Part shown: piece by piece, positions 47,901-59,400 of the stretch
Layout: every line of letters begins with the position of its first letter
Numbering within the stretch: the first letter of the stretch is position 1
Assembly: GCA_003260075.1 (NCBI GenBank)
Contig: QLIY01000238.1
Coordinates: forward strand, 65,139 to 129,138
Length of the DNA stretch: 64,000 nucleotides
Direction of reading: 5' to 3'
Source of the DNA: Phallusia mammillata
Lineage: Eukaryota; Chordata; Ascidiacea; Phlebobranchia; Ascidiidae
Translations under genes and position numbers: made by a program
The notes under the pieces: generated by a model
The model's input: only the letters and a program-made list of their open reading frames with translations
Told to the model about the DNA's origin: nothing
Database searches by the model: none

Positions 47901-50900
47901 TGTTGCAATACCAAGGAGCTTACTAGGTTTAGCATCGAGTAAAATACACGTAAAAATAGAACACTACTTGACTTATTTTACCATTAACCTTAAAAGAGCT
48001 GTTAAGATGCGATTTTTCTAATCATTGCAATTTAGTTAGCAATCTGTATTATATTTTTCTGAATAATTGACTAATCGTTGGTGCACTACCATTTTGTCCA
48101 AGGAAACCGGTTGTACAAAATATATCAAAGTAAACAATAAAGTATGAATACATACTTCGTTTCTTCGGTTTTCAAGTTGAATTTTCTCGAATATTTGTGC
48201 GTTGTGGATGGCAATGCCGCAGAATCCCAGGTATGAAGCAAATATTTTTTCGTCTTTTAAGGTAAAGACGCCCTGGTTTTTGTTGATTACTTGCGCAACA
48301 CCGACGATCTGCAAAATAAAAGAAATCCCAATCACTTACTGCCGAAAAAAAACATGTTGACGAAAAGATCCACTATCAAACTTAAACGGAGAACACAAAC
48401 AATTCAATATCGTAAGTTGAGCTAAATGTGCATGTTTAATTAATGTAGAGTTTGGAAATTTATATAGGTGGCCACAATTACCAACTGTGGGATATGCTAA
48501 CAATCTTTATTCAATTAACAGAGTAATGAGGGATTGATACTTCTCGTTACAGTCTTTTTCAACTTATTATTTACTTTTTCAACTTATATGCATATAAAGT
48601 ATTACCAAACTTTTCAACATAAAATATCTATTCTAAACAAAATGCGCTTGAAAACTAATAGGTTGTTGGAAAGCGTCTACCACAACACAACGGTGAACAC
48701 CAATAATTGATCCAATGCAGCAATAATTATTACAACTGGATCTCTATATTTACGCACGCCCAACTGCGTATAGTTAATTGTGCAGGCTGCTGTGAACTGC
48801 CCTTTTCATTATGTCAATACATCGATCGTTTGTGGAGCGGTTGTTTTTAGAGCCCAAAACAGGACGCGCTCCCAGCTACAATCGATACTTATTTAACCAA
48901 AGAGTACAAGCACCTATTGGTTCATTAAATGTAGCGACTATGGTTAACCACATCATAATGTAATTAGAAAGCCTAGAATATTGTGTCAAATATTGGGAAT
49001 GTGTCGTTTTTTTCTTTTTCCAACATTGGGGAACAGTTTTCCTGGTATGGTGACCATTGTTAGACAAACAAGAACCAGGAATTGATGTTGGGATTTTTGT
49101 TTTATAACACGCGAAATCAATAAACTGAATGGTAACGATACAAAAACAAAGGTAACGATTTGTCCGATTTTTATTTGTAATATGCCTATAGGCCTAAAAT
49201 GTAAGTTTGCAAGCGTTTATTCAAACATGCTGGCCAAAGTGCAGGTTGATTTTCTGACCACAACTGACAGCAAAAATCCCGTCAAAGACGTTGAACACAG
49301 AATTCGATGAATTTGTTCAACCAGAAGAAAATTACAGGTTGTCGACCGATTTAAGTCGTAGCGAGTTTAATGAGCCGTGAAACGGTATGACGTCAGAGAT
49401 TGAAGATAACATCGCGAAATTGCTGTGTGCATAGGCCTTATGTTAAAAACGGCATAGAAAGAAGGATTCGTTTGCTGCAAAGCGTAATTTGTGAAAACGG
49501 TGGTCATGGCTGTCAATATCATGAATGTTTGGCAAAGTAGGACATACACACATATACGGCCTAAATAAAAGATAGACTAAAATGCATAGGTAATAAATAA
49601 ATTGCATGCCTGTTAGAAATATTAAGCAATGGGCGTTAGAAGTCAAAGTTAAAGCAAGGCCCTGTACAACAGATGATATATTAACCAAACTCATACAACT
49701 CAGATCAATATGACAAGTACTTCAAAATTCCTTGAAACCCTTTGAAGAAAGACGGATGCCTGAGCGTTTAACCCAACATTCCACATACAAACCACCTGGT
49801 ACGAGTTACTTTTTAATTCAGAACCACGAAGAACGATTTATCGAGAATGTTATTTGTGGAACCAATCTTTATGAACGGACATAAAAGTCACGTGACAAAA
49901 GTGTCGATAAATCAACGTCGCCCGCAGATGATGAATGACGTTTTGACGCAGAAACTACGTCAATGCAAAGCAAACAAATCTTTACGTTGTGGAATTTGTA
50001 TAAAAAAAAGGTACAAGGAAGCTTTGTTTTACTAGGTGGGAACATTGTATGAATACTGAATAGAGGATTCCTTTGTCGATTTTTTGTGGGAGAACAGCTT
50101 AGGCCAATTCTTTCTAATGTGATTTGAATTGATTCAGGTTGATCCCAAGCGATAAGACGTTATTTTGCTTTTCAGTAAGTTGAAACAAAATATAATTTTG
50201 CAACAAAAAATATGTGAATACTACTCTATGTTGCAAAGTTAGGTGGGACCTACATTACACAAAAGAACTGAAACTTTTGCTTCAATCCACAGAAACGCAT
50301 TAATGTCACATAAAATACATGACCAGCAGTGTAGCGAATACGCTGTCTTATTTTTCCTTGTTTAAATACTTTCGTTTTCAAAAGACCTAATTTTTGAATG
50401 CTGTTGGAGATTTGTACGAAAACTGAACTTGTTTTGCACAGCATATTAACAGAAGGACAACTAATTTGACCAATCAAAATATTTAAACGTGTTCATAGCA
50501 CTTACGCGTTTGCCTTGGTCTTTGATTGGCATACATAGAATGCATTTTGTTTTGTAGCCAGTCTTCTGGTCCACGTTTTGGTTAAATCGTTTGTCCTGTA
50601 AGGCAAAGAACAAGCATAAGTTAAATGATGAACGAAAAGTAACAAAGAATGTTGCACTAATGTCAGTTACAACTTGAGCTAAATCTTTTTAATCGAAATA
50701 AATTTGAAGAAATTACATGTTACGATGTAGGGAAAATTGTCTGATGTATAACACGTCTTACGCAAATTCGTACAATTCTGCACTTTGTGTTGCAAAACAC
50801 AGTAATAATAAACTAAGTTACTTAAAAAGTGTTTGATTTCACTTTTTAAAAGTGTAGATGCATTTTGTACATTTTTAAAAGTAGCACAGCATATACTAAG

Positions 50901-53900
50901 TATTTAAAAATATACTTTACCGTTATACCTAATACTTTGTTTGTACCTTATATGCGTCCGGAATATTTAGGGTATTCCCCGTTAGTGCGACCAGACCGGC
51001 AATGCCTTGACCGAACTTGATTCGAATTTCATTCTGTTTTACCACGTTGTCTTCAAGAGTTGATTCCTGCAAATGATGGCAAATCTTAACTTAAACAGCA
51101 CGAAAACCAAAAAAATGTTCAATAAAGACGAACCATTACTGAGTACAGAATTTGTTGACAAAATAGTTTAGTACAAACATACAAACATTTACCAATTCAA
51201 AGAACAAAATGACCAAGAATGTCTTAAATTATGAGACAAAAACTGAATGTAAACTAGAGCAACCAAATTAACTCAAAACCAAATCACAAACAAAACGGAG
51301 ATATAGGTATAGCGGGCAAACCTTGTTGACGTCAAACAATCGACTGACGAGAAATTTTTCTCCAGCTTTTTCTCGCACGAGAAACAAGGAGCATCTGTCG
51401 GCCTCTAAGAGAATACTGACGTTCTGAAACAAAAAGTAGCGGAGTAAAGATCTGGCTGGGTAAAAAGTAGGGATAATCATAGTTAAACAATATTTTGAAA
51501 TCAAACAACGAGGCATGGTACGCCAGGTCCATTGGAGGTCCAATCAGCTGGTAACCTAGCATTTTAAAATAAAAAGGCGTAGGCTACAAAAAAACTAGCC
51601 TACGGTAGGATACGAGCGCACGACAGGAGCCTTCTACGGGAATCGCATTTTGCCTACTGAGCTGCACAGACTTATCACCGTGGTTATTAACGACAAATAT
51701 TAATAGTAATACCCAAAGTGCGTTAGGCAGCTGCTAAATAGCATATTATTATAACCAAGCTACTTGTAAAACTTGTGATGTGAAACCAAGTTTGAGAAAA
51801 AAGAAACAACAACAAAACGCAACAGATAACCGCTTGTTGTGGAAATAACTCTGCTGTGGGAGAAACTAACCGCTAAATGGGTTAGTTTACAAACAGCAAA
51901 CCTGAGGCGAATAAAGCCTCCATTGACTGCAAGATGGTGTTTACAATCGCATCACTACAACCATGAACCACAAGACTTGAAAACGTTGTCGGCGCCCAGG
52001 GTCATGTAAAAATAGCATAGCATGTGTTGTGCATTGGAGGTCTACCACGTGGCCCAGTGAGACCAGGCTGCACGCCCTGCAATGCCAGACTAAACAAACC
52101 AAACAGGTATAAGTTAAGCGTGCCGCCGCGAGCTAGCTGGTAATGATCATTTGGCGTGTCAGCAACAAGGAGATTTGGCCGGACGCAGCTGGAACTTTGG
52201 AGTGGAAATCGTTGCGTTCTACCGCAGGGCGTACGGAATTTATGCGAGCGCGCAAAAAATGCGACGTTTGAGATTCGGAATTTCGTGATGGTTTTGTGGA
52301 ACTTTCACCAGATCCGTAATAAAACACGTATACCTGAGTGGTTCTTGGATATTTGGGGGTTCCTGTGAGAATTTTGTTTATCCTGTGTGTTGTTTCGAAT
52401 GTTTCGGACTGAAAAACTTATATTTTATCCAAACAGTAATCACGTTGTAAGGGGGGGGGGTCTGAGTGGTTCTTGGATATTTGGGGGTTCCTGTGGGAAT
52501 TTTGTTTATCCTGTGTGTTGTTTCGAATGCTTCGGACTGAAAAACTTATATTTTATCCAAACAGTAATCACGTTGTAAGTATATTACCTAGTAACGCATC
52601 GAAACCTCAGATCGGGTGGAAACAAACCATAGTATTTGAAACTTTAAAAGCTAATTTGTATTTGCTGTATTCAGCATTCATAAAAACGAATTAGAACGTG
52701 CCTACCTACAGATAATTTATAAATTGGCAATCGTTAACCGTAGTGCAATACTCATAAAATTACATTTATGTTTTGAGCAAAAAATGTTTCCATATTTTCA
52801 GATTTTGAATGCTGCGCCTATTTCTTTCCGGAACATACAATATGGACAAAAACAGTAAATGTTGGGCAAAAAACCTTTAAAAAATATCCGAAACTGTAGA
52901 AGAAACTCACTTTAAGATTTCAAATGGCATCGAAACAATTCGTGCCCACTTTTGTGTGTACCGTGCATATGTGTAACCAAAATTCAAATCTCTCTTCTCA
53001 TTTTTCATCATCGCTAAATCTCAACTGCGTCAAATTACCGTAATTCAACACGTAAATGCCGTCATTGTGGTAGATAAAAAAATTGTAAAATATTCGAGAG
53101 AAGAAAAGCATAACCATTATAGTGCCAATGATATACAAAGGGCTTGTGTCACTCAGAGTTAGTTTTATACTTTGAAATTAAACTTGAGACAATATTGACG
53201 GATATACTCAGTGGTGACTTATCATGCAAGTGTTGACCTAAGTAGGACACCGTTAAGGCACACAGTGACTTAATGGGCCATAGCAATGAACATTCGATGC
53301 TAAGAAACGGTTCAGCAAAGTTTGTATGAGTTGCAAGCCTTGGCAACGATATGAAATGCTACACATACCCCCATTTTAAGGAGATGTGCTTTGAAACAGT
53401 TATACAAATATATGGATGCTGTTGTTGGATAAATTTGCTGCATCTTTGCCACTGACTTAGCAAACATTGTAATGTAACTATCCAAAAATGTTTTCATAAA
53501 TTAAACCATTTTAAATGTACAGATTAGACATTGTCGTATCTAGGTCATTTAAAAGATTACAAAGCCACTGCATTTAATAATCAATTTTGGGAATGTGTAT
53601 TGTATCTTACCTGCAAGATCCGATGGCTGACAGATGTCACATCAAGGTCCATGGCAATGTCCATTACCAATTCCATAATCATATCTCGTTCGTCAATCAC
53701 CGCCGTGCTGTTACCATCACCCTCTTCCACCTCGACGTCGGTGCCATTTTTGATTTGCGGCGGGTTATGCCAGTGCGAGATTCGGCGCGCTTTTAGTTTT
53801 CTCCCCAAGTTGTTGTTGCGTCGTGGTGTGGGAGGTGACTGATTTTCAGGGGCGTAAAAACTTAGGGACCCTTGTTCATTAGTAGACACCATAGGCTTTA

Positions 53901-55776
53901 ATGGGAGATAGTTGGGATTGATATCTTCGTGACTGATCTTTCGAATTGGAGTTTTTCGTCCGGCGCTAGCTTCACTCGCAGAACTGGGAGGGCGGTCGTC
54001 CCCTGCAAGTTGAAGTAAATTAGATATACTGGGCCACCTACAGTTCAGTTCTGTGTTAGTTAGAGTCAGTTACGTAATTTTCAACTGGAGGTTAATTTGT
54101 AACATACGTTTTGTGATTTAAATATTATTCATATAAATTGTATTGGATGGAATGTTCTCTGTCATTTCTGTCATTAAAGTAATGTTCGTCTACTATCGAA
54201 GAAAGTCAATTGCAACCCGTCAAAGGAAGAACAAACCTATTGTCTCCACACAAGTAAAATCAATAAAACGACCCGAACCACAGATACTATTAGTTCTTCA
54301 TTTTCCGGATTGACGTTGACCAATTTAACATGCAATGGAACTGAGCAATTCCCCAACAAAGTAGAACTTAAAAGTATACCTGTGGTAAAAGCATCCGATA
54401 TTTTGCGTTCATCTGCGGCGATTCGTATAACTCTGTCAGCCAGCCATGTGTTGATCATTGATTGAGTCGCTTTCCGAAGGAAATAGTCAAATGTAAAGTC
54501 GGGATGGTCATCCAACCAGGCCTCTGTTATAATAATGATAGCAATTTTGTAGATTTACAGATAAGTCGTTACGTTTGACTAGAGATTTTTAATTAAAAAG
54601 TTTTACCCCTTTTTGATTGGAAAAAGAGGAAATTCGATTGTCGATGCTGTGGAACGTTTACTGGAAGCAGTAAAACATCCCATTTACCTCATTGAAGTTA
54701 TATTTGGTGCTATGTAATTGGGATAATATAGAGAAATTTTGGACTAGCGAAATAATAGGCGTTAGTGTCATGGCAGACTAAAAATTGTTGTTATTATTTG
54801 CAACTGGATTTGCCCCATCATAACCACCCAGAAATTTCAAAAAAATACACACAATGTAGTATGTAGGAAATACTACTGTTTAAGATTAACGCAAATCATA
54901 CAACCATGAAACAGTTTTATTACAGTCCTGTCGCGCCGAATATATCTACATATTTTAACGTTTAAAATATTAAGAAATTTTCTCTTTTATTTTTTTCACG
55001 GGGTTCGAATCCACGACGCTCCCAGGGACGAAACCCGATCAGGCTTTTTTTTCTTTTCGCCTACATATGGGTCAGGTGCGCCGGACCATTCGGCCAAGTT
55101 CCTGCCCTCTGCTCTTTTATAATACCTTAATCGTTTATTCCCAAAATTGAAGCACCATCTGGCTATATCCTATTGTGAACAGCACCTGTTTTATAGTTGA
55201 AAACAAGAAAACGACGTGATGAATCATTGTGCAGTGAAAGCGAATTTGCTGTTAATTGACAGGTGTATTATATTTGTCACAAATCTCTACGACAAATTGC
55301 AGTGAAAAACATCTGCCACCACGCAACGCAGCAGCAGCCGCCAGTGTAGATTTTTCCTATTCCAACCATTGGGAAGATTTTTTTCCTCGGCGCGGAAATC
55401 ATTTAAAATCGAATTCAATTTAAACGAAAGATTGCCTTGCAAAATTAAAGATCTATGAGGCACTGTAGTGTGCGACCATTCTTCAAGACATCAAAGATTT
55501 GTAATCATTAGCAAAAGCAATTTGACACAATACAACTCAACAGCATAATTATGCTTGAAGAAAAGAGAAGTTGAAGCAATAATAAGGGAGGCAATGTAAA
55601 ATTATTACTATGACTTTTGTCAAACAAAATGTTGCACATCAAATTCATAAAACAAGTCATTGACCATCGGATTGATTCATTATTCCAAAGCCACTGTGTC
55701 GCTACCTAATTCAAACCACTGATTTGATCATCCTGTAACTGTAACACTTACCAATCTGGTGTTCATCAAGAACCAT
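28849..55776 (-). CDS. PDE5A: cGMP-specific 3',5'-cyclic phosphodiesterase, PDE5-like, 20 exons
   Basis: Exons: 55776-55752, 54523-54380, 54002-53611, 51423-51322, 51066-50947, 50595-50506, 48308-48156, 46918-46777, 46344-46202, 45086-45039, 43602-43527, 43028-42862, 41925-41875, 41810-41664, 41228-41011, 40199-40111, 32869-32689, 30739-30676, 29534-29376, 28959-28849. All junctions are GT-AG and in frame, giving 873 residues, close to vertebrate PDE5A (875). The N-terminus [20 protein letters not shown] and the phosphorylation motif RKIS (Ser80) are PDE5 marks. GAF-A and GAF-B follow, then the HD-type catalytic domain with His619, His623, His659, Asp660, Asp771, Gln824 and Phe827 at the conserved positions. 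The enzyme hydrolyses cGMP to GMP in the cytosol and is activated by cGMP at GAF-A and by PKG. Orthology to PDE5 rather than PDE6/11 is judged from the N-terminus and C-terminus. Confidence 0.95.
30820..31480. other. PDE5 intron 17 sequence
   Basis: Intronic; open frames here lack splice support. Transposon derivatives follow at 31486 and 31789. Confidence 0.45.
31486..31646. mobile_element. hAT-type MITE, 161 bp
   Basis: Begins CAGTGGTTCTCAACC and ends GGTTGAGAACCACTG, perfect 15-bp inverted termini. Flanks CTTTATAC (31478-31485) and CTTTACAC (31647-31654) match at 7 of 8, a hAT target duplication. Too short to code for a transposase. Confidence 0.9.
31789..31927. mobile_element. piggyBac-type MITE
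   Basis: TTAA at both ends, with inverted termini CCCTTTGAGGG (from 31793) and CCCTCAAAGGG (to 31923). The TTAA target and CCC start are the mark of piggyBac elements. An 11-G run (31871-31881) lies inside and may be a contig join. Confidence 0.8.
31990..32135. repeat. Palindromic TTC/GAA cluster
   Basis: Contains TATTCGGATA and TATCCGAATA as arms of an inverted repeat (about 32005-32044), and GAATATTCTAGAA at 32119-32131, which fits the heat-shock-element pattern GAAnnTTCnnGAA. It lies in an intron, so a regulatory role is only a possibility; a small hairpin element is as likely. Confidence 0.35.
33851..39733 (+). CDS. MGAT5: GnT-V: alpha-1,6-mannosylglycoprotein 6-beta-N-acetylglucosaminyltransferase, 11 exons
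   Basis: Exons 33851-33976, 34247-34391, 34539-34717, 35157-35555, 35874-36003, 36878-36992, 37055-37181, 38099-38351, 38893-39023, 39088-39210, 39362-39733 keep frame throughout and give 699 residues. A type II anchor [19 protein letters not shown] (about 8-26) marks a Golgi enzyme. Family GT18 motifs: [15 protein letters not shown] in the stem, [87 protein letters not shown], and the cysteine-rich end [20 protein letters not shown]. The enzyme adds the beta-1,6 GlcNAc branch to N-glycans. MGAT5 versus MGAT5B cannot be settled by eye. The whole gene lies inside intron 16 of the PDE5-like gene on the opposite strand. Confidence 0.93.
36399..36790. repeat. Contig-end duplication around an 11-G run
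   Basis: About 36399-36591 recurs at 36603-36796. Gs occupy 36592-36602. It lies in intron 5 of the GnT-V gene. Confidence 0.85.
37243..37300 (-). ncRNA. Decayed hammerhead repeat, 3' half
   Basis: The minus strand carries AGGTC, GAAA (37284-37281), a mismatched stem III around GTGC, ACTGTC and CGCAGC, then the family tail (TATTGGTTTGATGC). The 5' core CTGATGA is absent. Confidence 0.55.
37389..37612. repeat. Contig-end duplication carrying hammerhead-repeat 5' halves
   Basis: 37389-37495 and 37506-37612 are allelic copies around Gs at 37496-37505. Each holds GCCGTTGGATGGCTACATTA, CACCAGCTGCA and a truncated core CTGAT, i.e. the 5' part of the hammerhead repeat without stem II or GAAA. Confidence 0.75.
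37740..38668. repeat. Three overlapping haplotype pieces of GnT-V exon 8
   Basis: Left piece: exon start 37849 to the G-run at 37972-37982 (5' half only). Middle piece: complete exon 38099-38351, in a contig of about 465 bp ending at the G-run 38448-38458. Right piece: 38459-38587 (3' half only). The halves differ from the middle copy by a few residues (K for E after NM; FFN for FLN; PQRKVSE for PPRKVAE). One exon with two alleles explains all three. Confidence 0.85.
40262..40930. repeat. Two successive contig-end duplications in PDE5 intron 15
   Basis: 40262-40370 repeats at 40381-40489 around Gs at 40371-40380. About 40490-40705 repeats at 40717-40926 around Gs at 40706-40716. Small indels separate the copies. 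They sit between PDE5 exons 15 (41011) and 16 (40199). Confidence 0.85.
41331..41388. repeat. 27-bp direct duplication
   Basis: CGTTTAAATCAAACTAGCAA occurs twice in tandem (about 41339 and 41367). Confidence 0.6.
41398..41592 (-). mobile_element. tRNA-derived SINE copies 2 and 3, in tandem
   Basis: On the minus strand a 3' part (41592-41512: TGACTCATATTCAGACATAA, then GTGGGTTCGAACCCC with a B-box core) is followed by a fuller copy (41502-41398: TAGGCCGAATAGTGCGGCAC as A-box region, CTGGGAGCGGCTAGGGTTCG). They lie in PDE5 intron 14. Confidence 0.65.
42862..46918 (-). CDS. PDE5 exons 8-12: GAF-B domain
   Basis: Exons encode [49 protein letters not shown] and [14 protein letters not shown]. 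Exon 8 ends at a GTGAGA donor in phase 1 and joins exon 9 in frame. The loop after ADPAH is shorter than in vertebrates. Confidence 0.9.
48156..51423 (-). CDS. PDE5 exons 4-7: GAF-A cGMP-binding domain
   Basis: Phase-0 exons encode [70 protein letters not shown] and the end helix [13 protein letters not shown]. The NK...F...DE signature of PDE GAF domains is intact ([12 protein letters not shown]), supporting allosteric cGMP binding. Confidence 0.92.
51598..51672 (-). other. tRNA-like sequence (pseudogene or SINE head)
   Basis: The minus strand reads GTGCAGCTCAGTAGGCAAAA (A box) and, about 50 bases on, GTGCGCTCGTATCCTACC (B box with two mismatches). The acceptor stem does not close, so a working tRNA is unlikely. 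It sits in an intron of the PDE5-like gene, next to a GTAGGCTA/TAGCCTAC inverted repeat. Confidence 0.4.
52326..52585. repeat. Contig-end duplication around a 10-G run
   Basis: About 52333-52450 recurs at 52461-52578 (CTGAGTGGTTCTTGGATATT) with few changes. Gs occupy 52451-52460. In PDE5 intron 3. Confidence 0.85.
53611..55776 (-). CDS. PDE5 exons 1-3: N-terminal regulatory region
   Basis: Exon 1 (25 bp) starts MVLDEHQI. Exon 2 gives the WLDDH...RKAT segment. Exon 3 (392 bp) carries [12 protein letters not shown] with the likely PKG/PKA serine at residue 80, then a low-complexity basic/acidic linker and the start of GAF-A ([14 protein letters not shown]). Confidence 0.9.
54996..55100 (-). 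mobile_element. tRNA-derived SINE copy 4
   Basis: The minus strand reads TTGGCCGAATGGTCCGGCGC (A box), ACCTGACCCATATGTAGGCG, CCTGATCGGGTTTCGTCCC, CTGGGAGCGTCGTGGATTCG (B-box side), then an A-rich end. It is the best-preserved copy of the family, in PDE5 intron 1. Confidence 0.7.
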
Positions 55777-56184
55777 GTTGACGGCAAAGACGAAGTCCAG
55801 GGGGAATCTGGCGACTTGTCCAGTTAGAAATCAGTTTTTTTTCCTCAGCGTCAGATCAGTTTACAGCGTCAATGCTTTTGCAGATCAACATGGCAGAGTG
55901 GAAGGCAAAATGCTAGCAGCAAAGTTACGATTTTTTCATACAGGTACACTGTTGTATCGATTTCAATTAAACGACTGCCTGCACGGAAGGGTTGCCCTGC
56001 AAGAAATACATGTACGGTTGTTTAATTAGAAAGTCAACACCTGGCGGCGATTAGCTATCTTTGTCGTTCATTTAAGGCAATAAGTTACATGTTCAAATCA
56101 GAAGTTTTGTTTTGCAAAATCACCCAACTGTGGCCCATAAAAATACGTATACCATCCATTAAGTAAAGTAAGCAAGCTCTGCAG
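55777..56184. other. Upstream of PDE5 exon 1; presumed 5' UTR and promoter
   Basis: The reading frame of exon 1 may extend 5' of the chosen ATG. I chose the ATG at 55776 because the resulting protein length matches the family. No TATA box is evident. Confidence 0.35.
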
Positions 56185-56419
56185 TAGGGTTGGCCCGATA
56201 ACACTGTATCGGCGTCGATACCCGATGCTGTATGCAGTATCGGTACTCTTCGGAAGTATCGGCCGATACCTTAAAAACGAGTAAACCTACTCCTGTAGTT
56301 TTTGAACAATGCTTTTTTAAATGTACTCACTGAAGTATCGGGTATCACATCGTGGTACTTGTTGTCAAAAATATCGGGTACTGGTATCGGATTGAAAATT
56401 AGGAATCGAGCCAACCCTA
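56185..56419. mobile_element. hAT-type MITE with TATCGG repeats, 235 bp
   Basis: Begins TAGGGTTGGCCCGATAAC and ends ATCGAGCCAACCCTA (inverted termini). Flanks CTCTGCAG (56177-56184) and CTCCACAG (56420-56427) match at 6 of 8. The inside is rich in GGTATCGG and its complement, as in several animal hAT MITEs. Confidence 0.75.
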
Positions 56420-56427
56420 CTCCACAG

Positions 56428-59400
56428 TTCTTTTGTTAACAAAGTAATATATAGAAAACACATACAACGTAAAAGTCTCACAATAATTATTTTATCAAAG
56501 TCACGACAGCAAAACCAAAATTTCAACTCGAATGCATAAATAACAATTAAAGGCTAAGCCGCAAGTTTAAAAACATTAAAACATTTAGTCGTTCATCGGT
56601 GCCTTCGCAATTTATCATTTGAGAAGACAGTAAACCTTGTGACGTAACATCGCATAGACGCGCTATCTCGGTCGGAATTTTGTATCAACTGTCGTTAAAC
56701 AAACGTCAGTCAAGTGTTGCGAATTGAGATATGCTCCCAGACTTGTTAGCGCTCTGTATTTACAGTAGATGCCGTTCTAACTGTAAGGACACTTGAAATT
56801 TAGACTGTAAAACCACACACCAAAAAATGTAACGGCTGTCAAATACCTTTTCAACAATAGGGCAAAATAGTTTTAAATAACTGTGAGAGACGGTTCTATT
56901 TAAATAAGGAACTGAAGGTGCCAGTTGAGACGAAATATACACATATTCCGTGTGTATTGATTGACTGATTACGTTACTGGGAAAAATTATTTTCCATTTT
57001 CGGTTAGTTTAAAAGATCTGTTAGTTTTTCTGAAAGCAAGACAAAAACAGTTTATTTCGGACGCAAAAATAGTAGAATAAGGTTTCTACTCATAGCCATC
57101 GACAGCTGAACTCAATATACACTATTCCATGTACGGAACAACTGTGTCGTCTTGTCTATCAGGAATGATATTGCACGTGTCTCTGCGAAAAAAACAGTAG
57201 CAAAATCCCCCACAAACAGCTTGAGGTGGTTTTTGACTAACGTAAGACTCATATGATATTTCGTTCAACAACAAAAAATTCAGTTATAGAACACAAAGCA
57301 AAACCACTGCACCCTTTCAACTAGTTTGTGTGTATAGTGCGGTTGCAATGCCCTTTACTTTATGTACCCGCTGCAGACGTATAAGTGATTAGCGGTATAA
57401 TCTCTTGTTAAGTGCGGTTTATAAGTCGCCGGTGGCATGGTATAATCCACACAGCGTAGGTTATAGCTCAATTGCACTGGCACCGGGCTTACAACTTCGC
57501 CCTTTCAAACAGCTGAGAATAAAGCTGTGTTTACCACAAAGCAATATAACTCAGAAAAATACATTGTGAAGCAACTCGTGCAGCGAGTCCCTTTGAGTCG
57601 GTATATTTAGCTGTTTTTACACAAATAAATTCGTCTCACATACAAACGACTAGAGAGTTACTGTAACGTTGTGACATTTCAACGAGAAACGGTGTGTTTT
57701 GCGCTGGGAGCAAATTTTATTAAATGTAAGAAACGAAATGAATACTCCAACAAATCTGCTTTGAGCAACCACAAGGAAGACATTTTCACCTTGCATTCAA
57801 AACGTCTTAATCTTGCAAACAAGTATTATCAACAACTTTCTCTTTTCGCTAAGCAACAAATCACGCCGAACCAAAGGCAAAACTAACAATCATGACTGCA
57901 TTGCGCTGTTTTTTCGCTTCTCTCCAGGACCACAGTTGCTGAGCAAACAGAACAACAACCAATCGTGCACTTGCCAGCGAAAACGCAACACGTGCGTTAC
58001 ATGGTCCACAATTAAAATCTATCCATTAAGGCGGGAGGACTCTGCGTAATCAGTGATCAACTGGTGACGTAGACCAATCGATGACCACACCTGCTAGGCA
58101 AGACCAATGGCGTTCTAATCCATACCACGACGTGTGATGTCACACAACGCCTGCAGTTGAATTATGACGTCATGTTCTGGAAGAGTTTGGATGAAGAAAC
58201 AGTTACATAACTTCCGGAGTCACTGGGCGTAAACAATTCCAATCTGTATTATGTAAGTTCCCTTCACTGTATTGAAGTAATATTGCCAGTTTAGTGGGTG
58301 AGCCTTAGTCGACAGGCAAGTTATCTCAACGTGTAGAATATGCCTCCACTGAATGATTATGTTTGTAACAAGCGCAATGAGGAAGCATTTAATATTTGCG
58401 AAGTCGCGCTTTGGTCAGTTGCATAAAATTGACTGAAAAACCCTCTCCCAATTTACTTGTTGCATTAGTACTGTGATTTTACTACGCATTTTTCACCAAT
58501 AGCAAGATAAATACACCATGATCTAAAGCCTAAGAATATTTAAAATAATCTGTACACACGAGAGAACAATTGGACGGAATTTGACGTCTCTTGAAGGACG
58601 GTCTTGTTGTCAAACCAAACTTATCTAACCCTGAGAAGTTGCTAGCGAAGTTTCCACTTAACTGAACGTAGCAAGCGATTGCGTTGGGGTTTTTCGGCGC
58701 CTCGGAGGCTTAAACTTGCCTCAGCAATGTTTGCAAATCGTCAATCTTCATTGCGAAAATTGCACCGATGAAAACGATGTGTTGATGGGCGCTGTTGAAT
58801 GCCGAGCACCAAGGCTAAAACCGAAATAAGATCTTGCCAACGTTAAAATGAACTGCTTACCATTACCACATGAGATGCTATGGATAAACATTTAAGAGAA
58901 ACAATAGATTTGAGCTTCACCTACACATTCTTGCAAAAGCCCTAATAAACACTGATATAACCTTTAAATCGCAAACTACACCAAAACCTAACTACTCGTA
59001 ACTCGTAAACAGCACCAAAACTAACGTTCAAATTATATCTCAGAAATATGTTGTTCTTGTGTAGGCAGAGCTAAGGACTCAACAAACAACCTATTTGCTA
59101 TATACCTACGACCTTTACATAGTTGTTCTCAAAATTTCACGTTCTCGGACCAAGCCAACAACCTCATACTGCGCTCTTAAAATCTCAATCATCGCACGAC
59201 AGCAAAGGCTTTATACCCGCGAGACCGCAACGCAGTTCCATGTCACGCTCACAAAGTAACGCAATACTGCGGAACTTATGTGTTGCATCGTAAACACGAG
59301 TACAAAGCACTAGTTCACATTCCTTCTAAGAGGTGAGGCATGCGAATTTGCAACAAGCTGTGGTTTAGTTGTCTGCAAAGATTTATGGTAACTTTGATTG

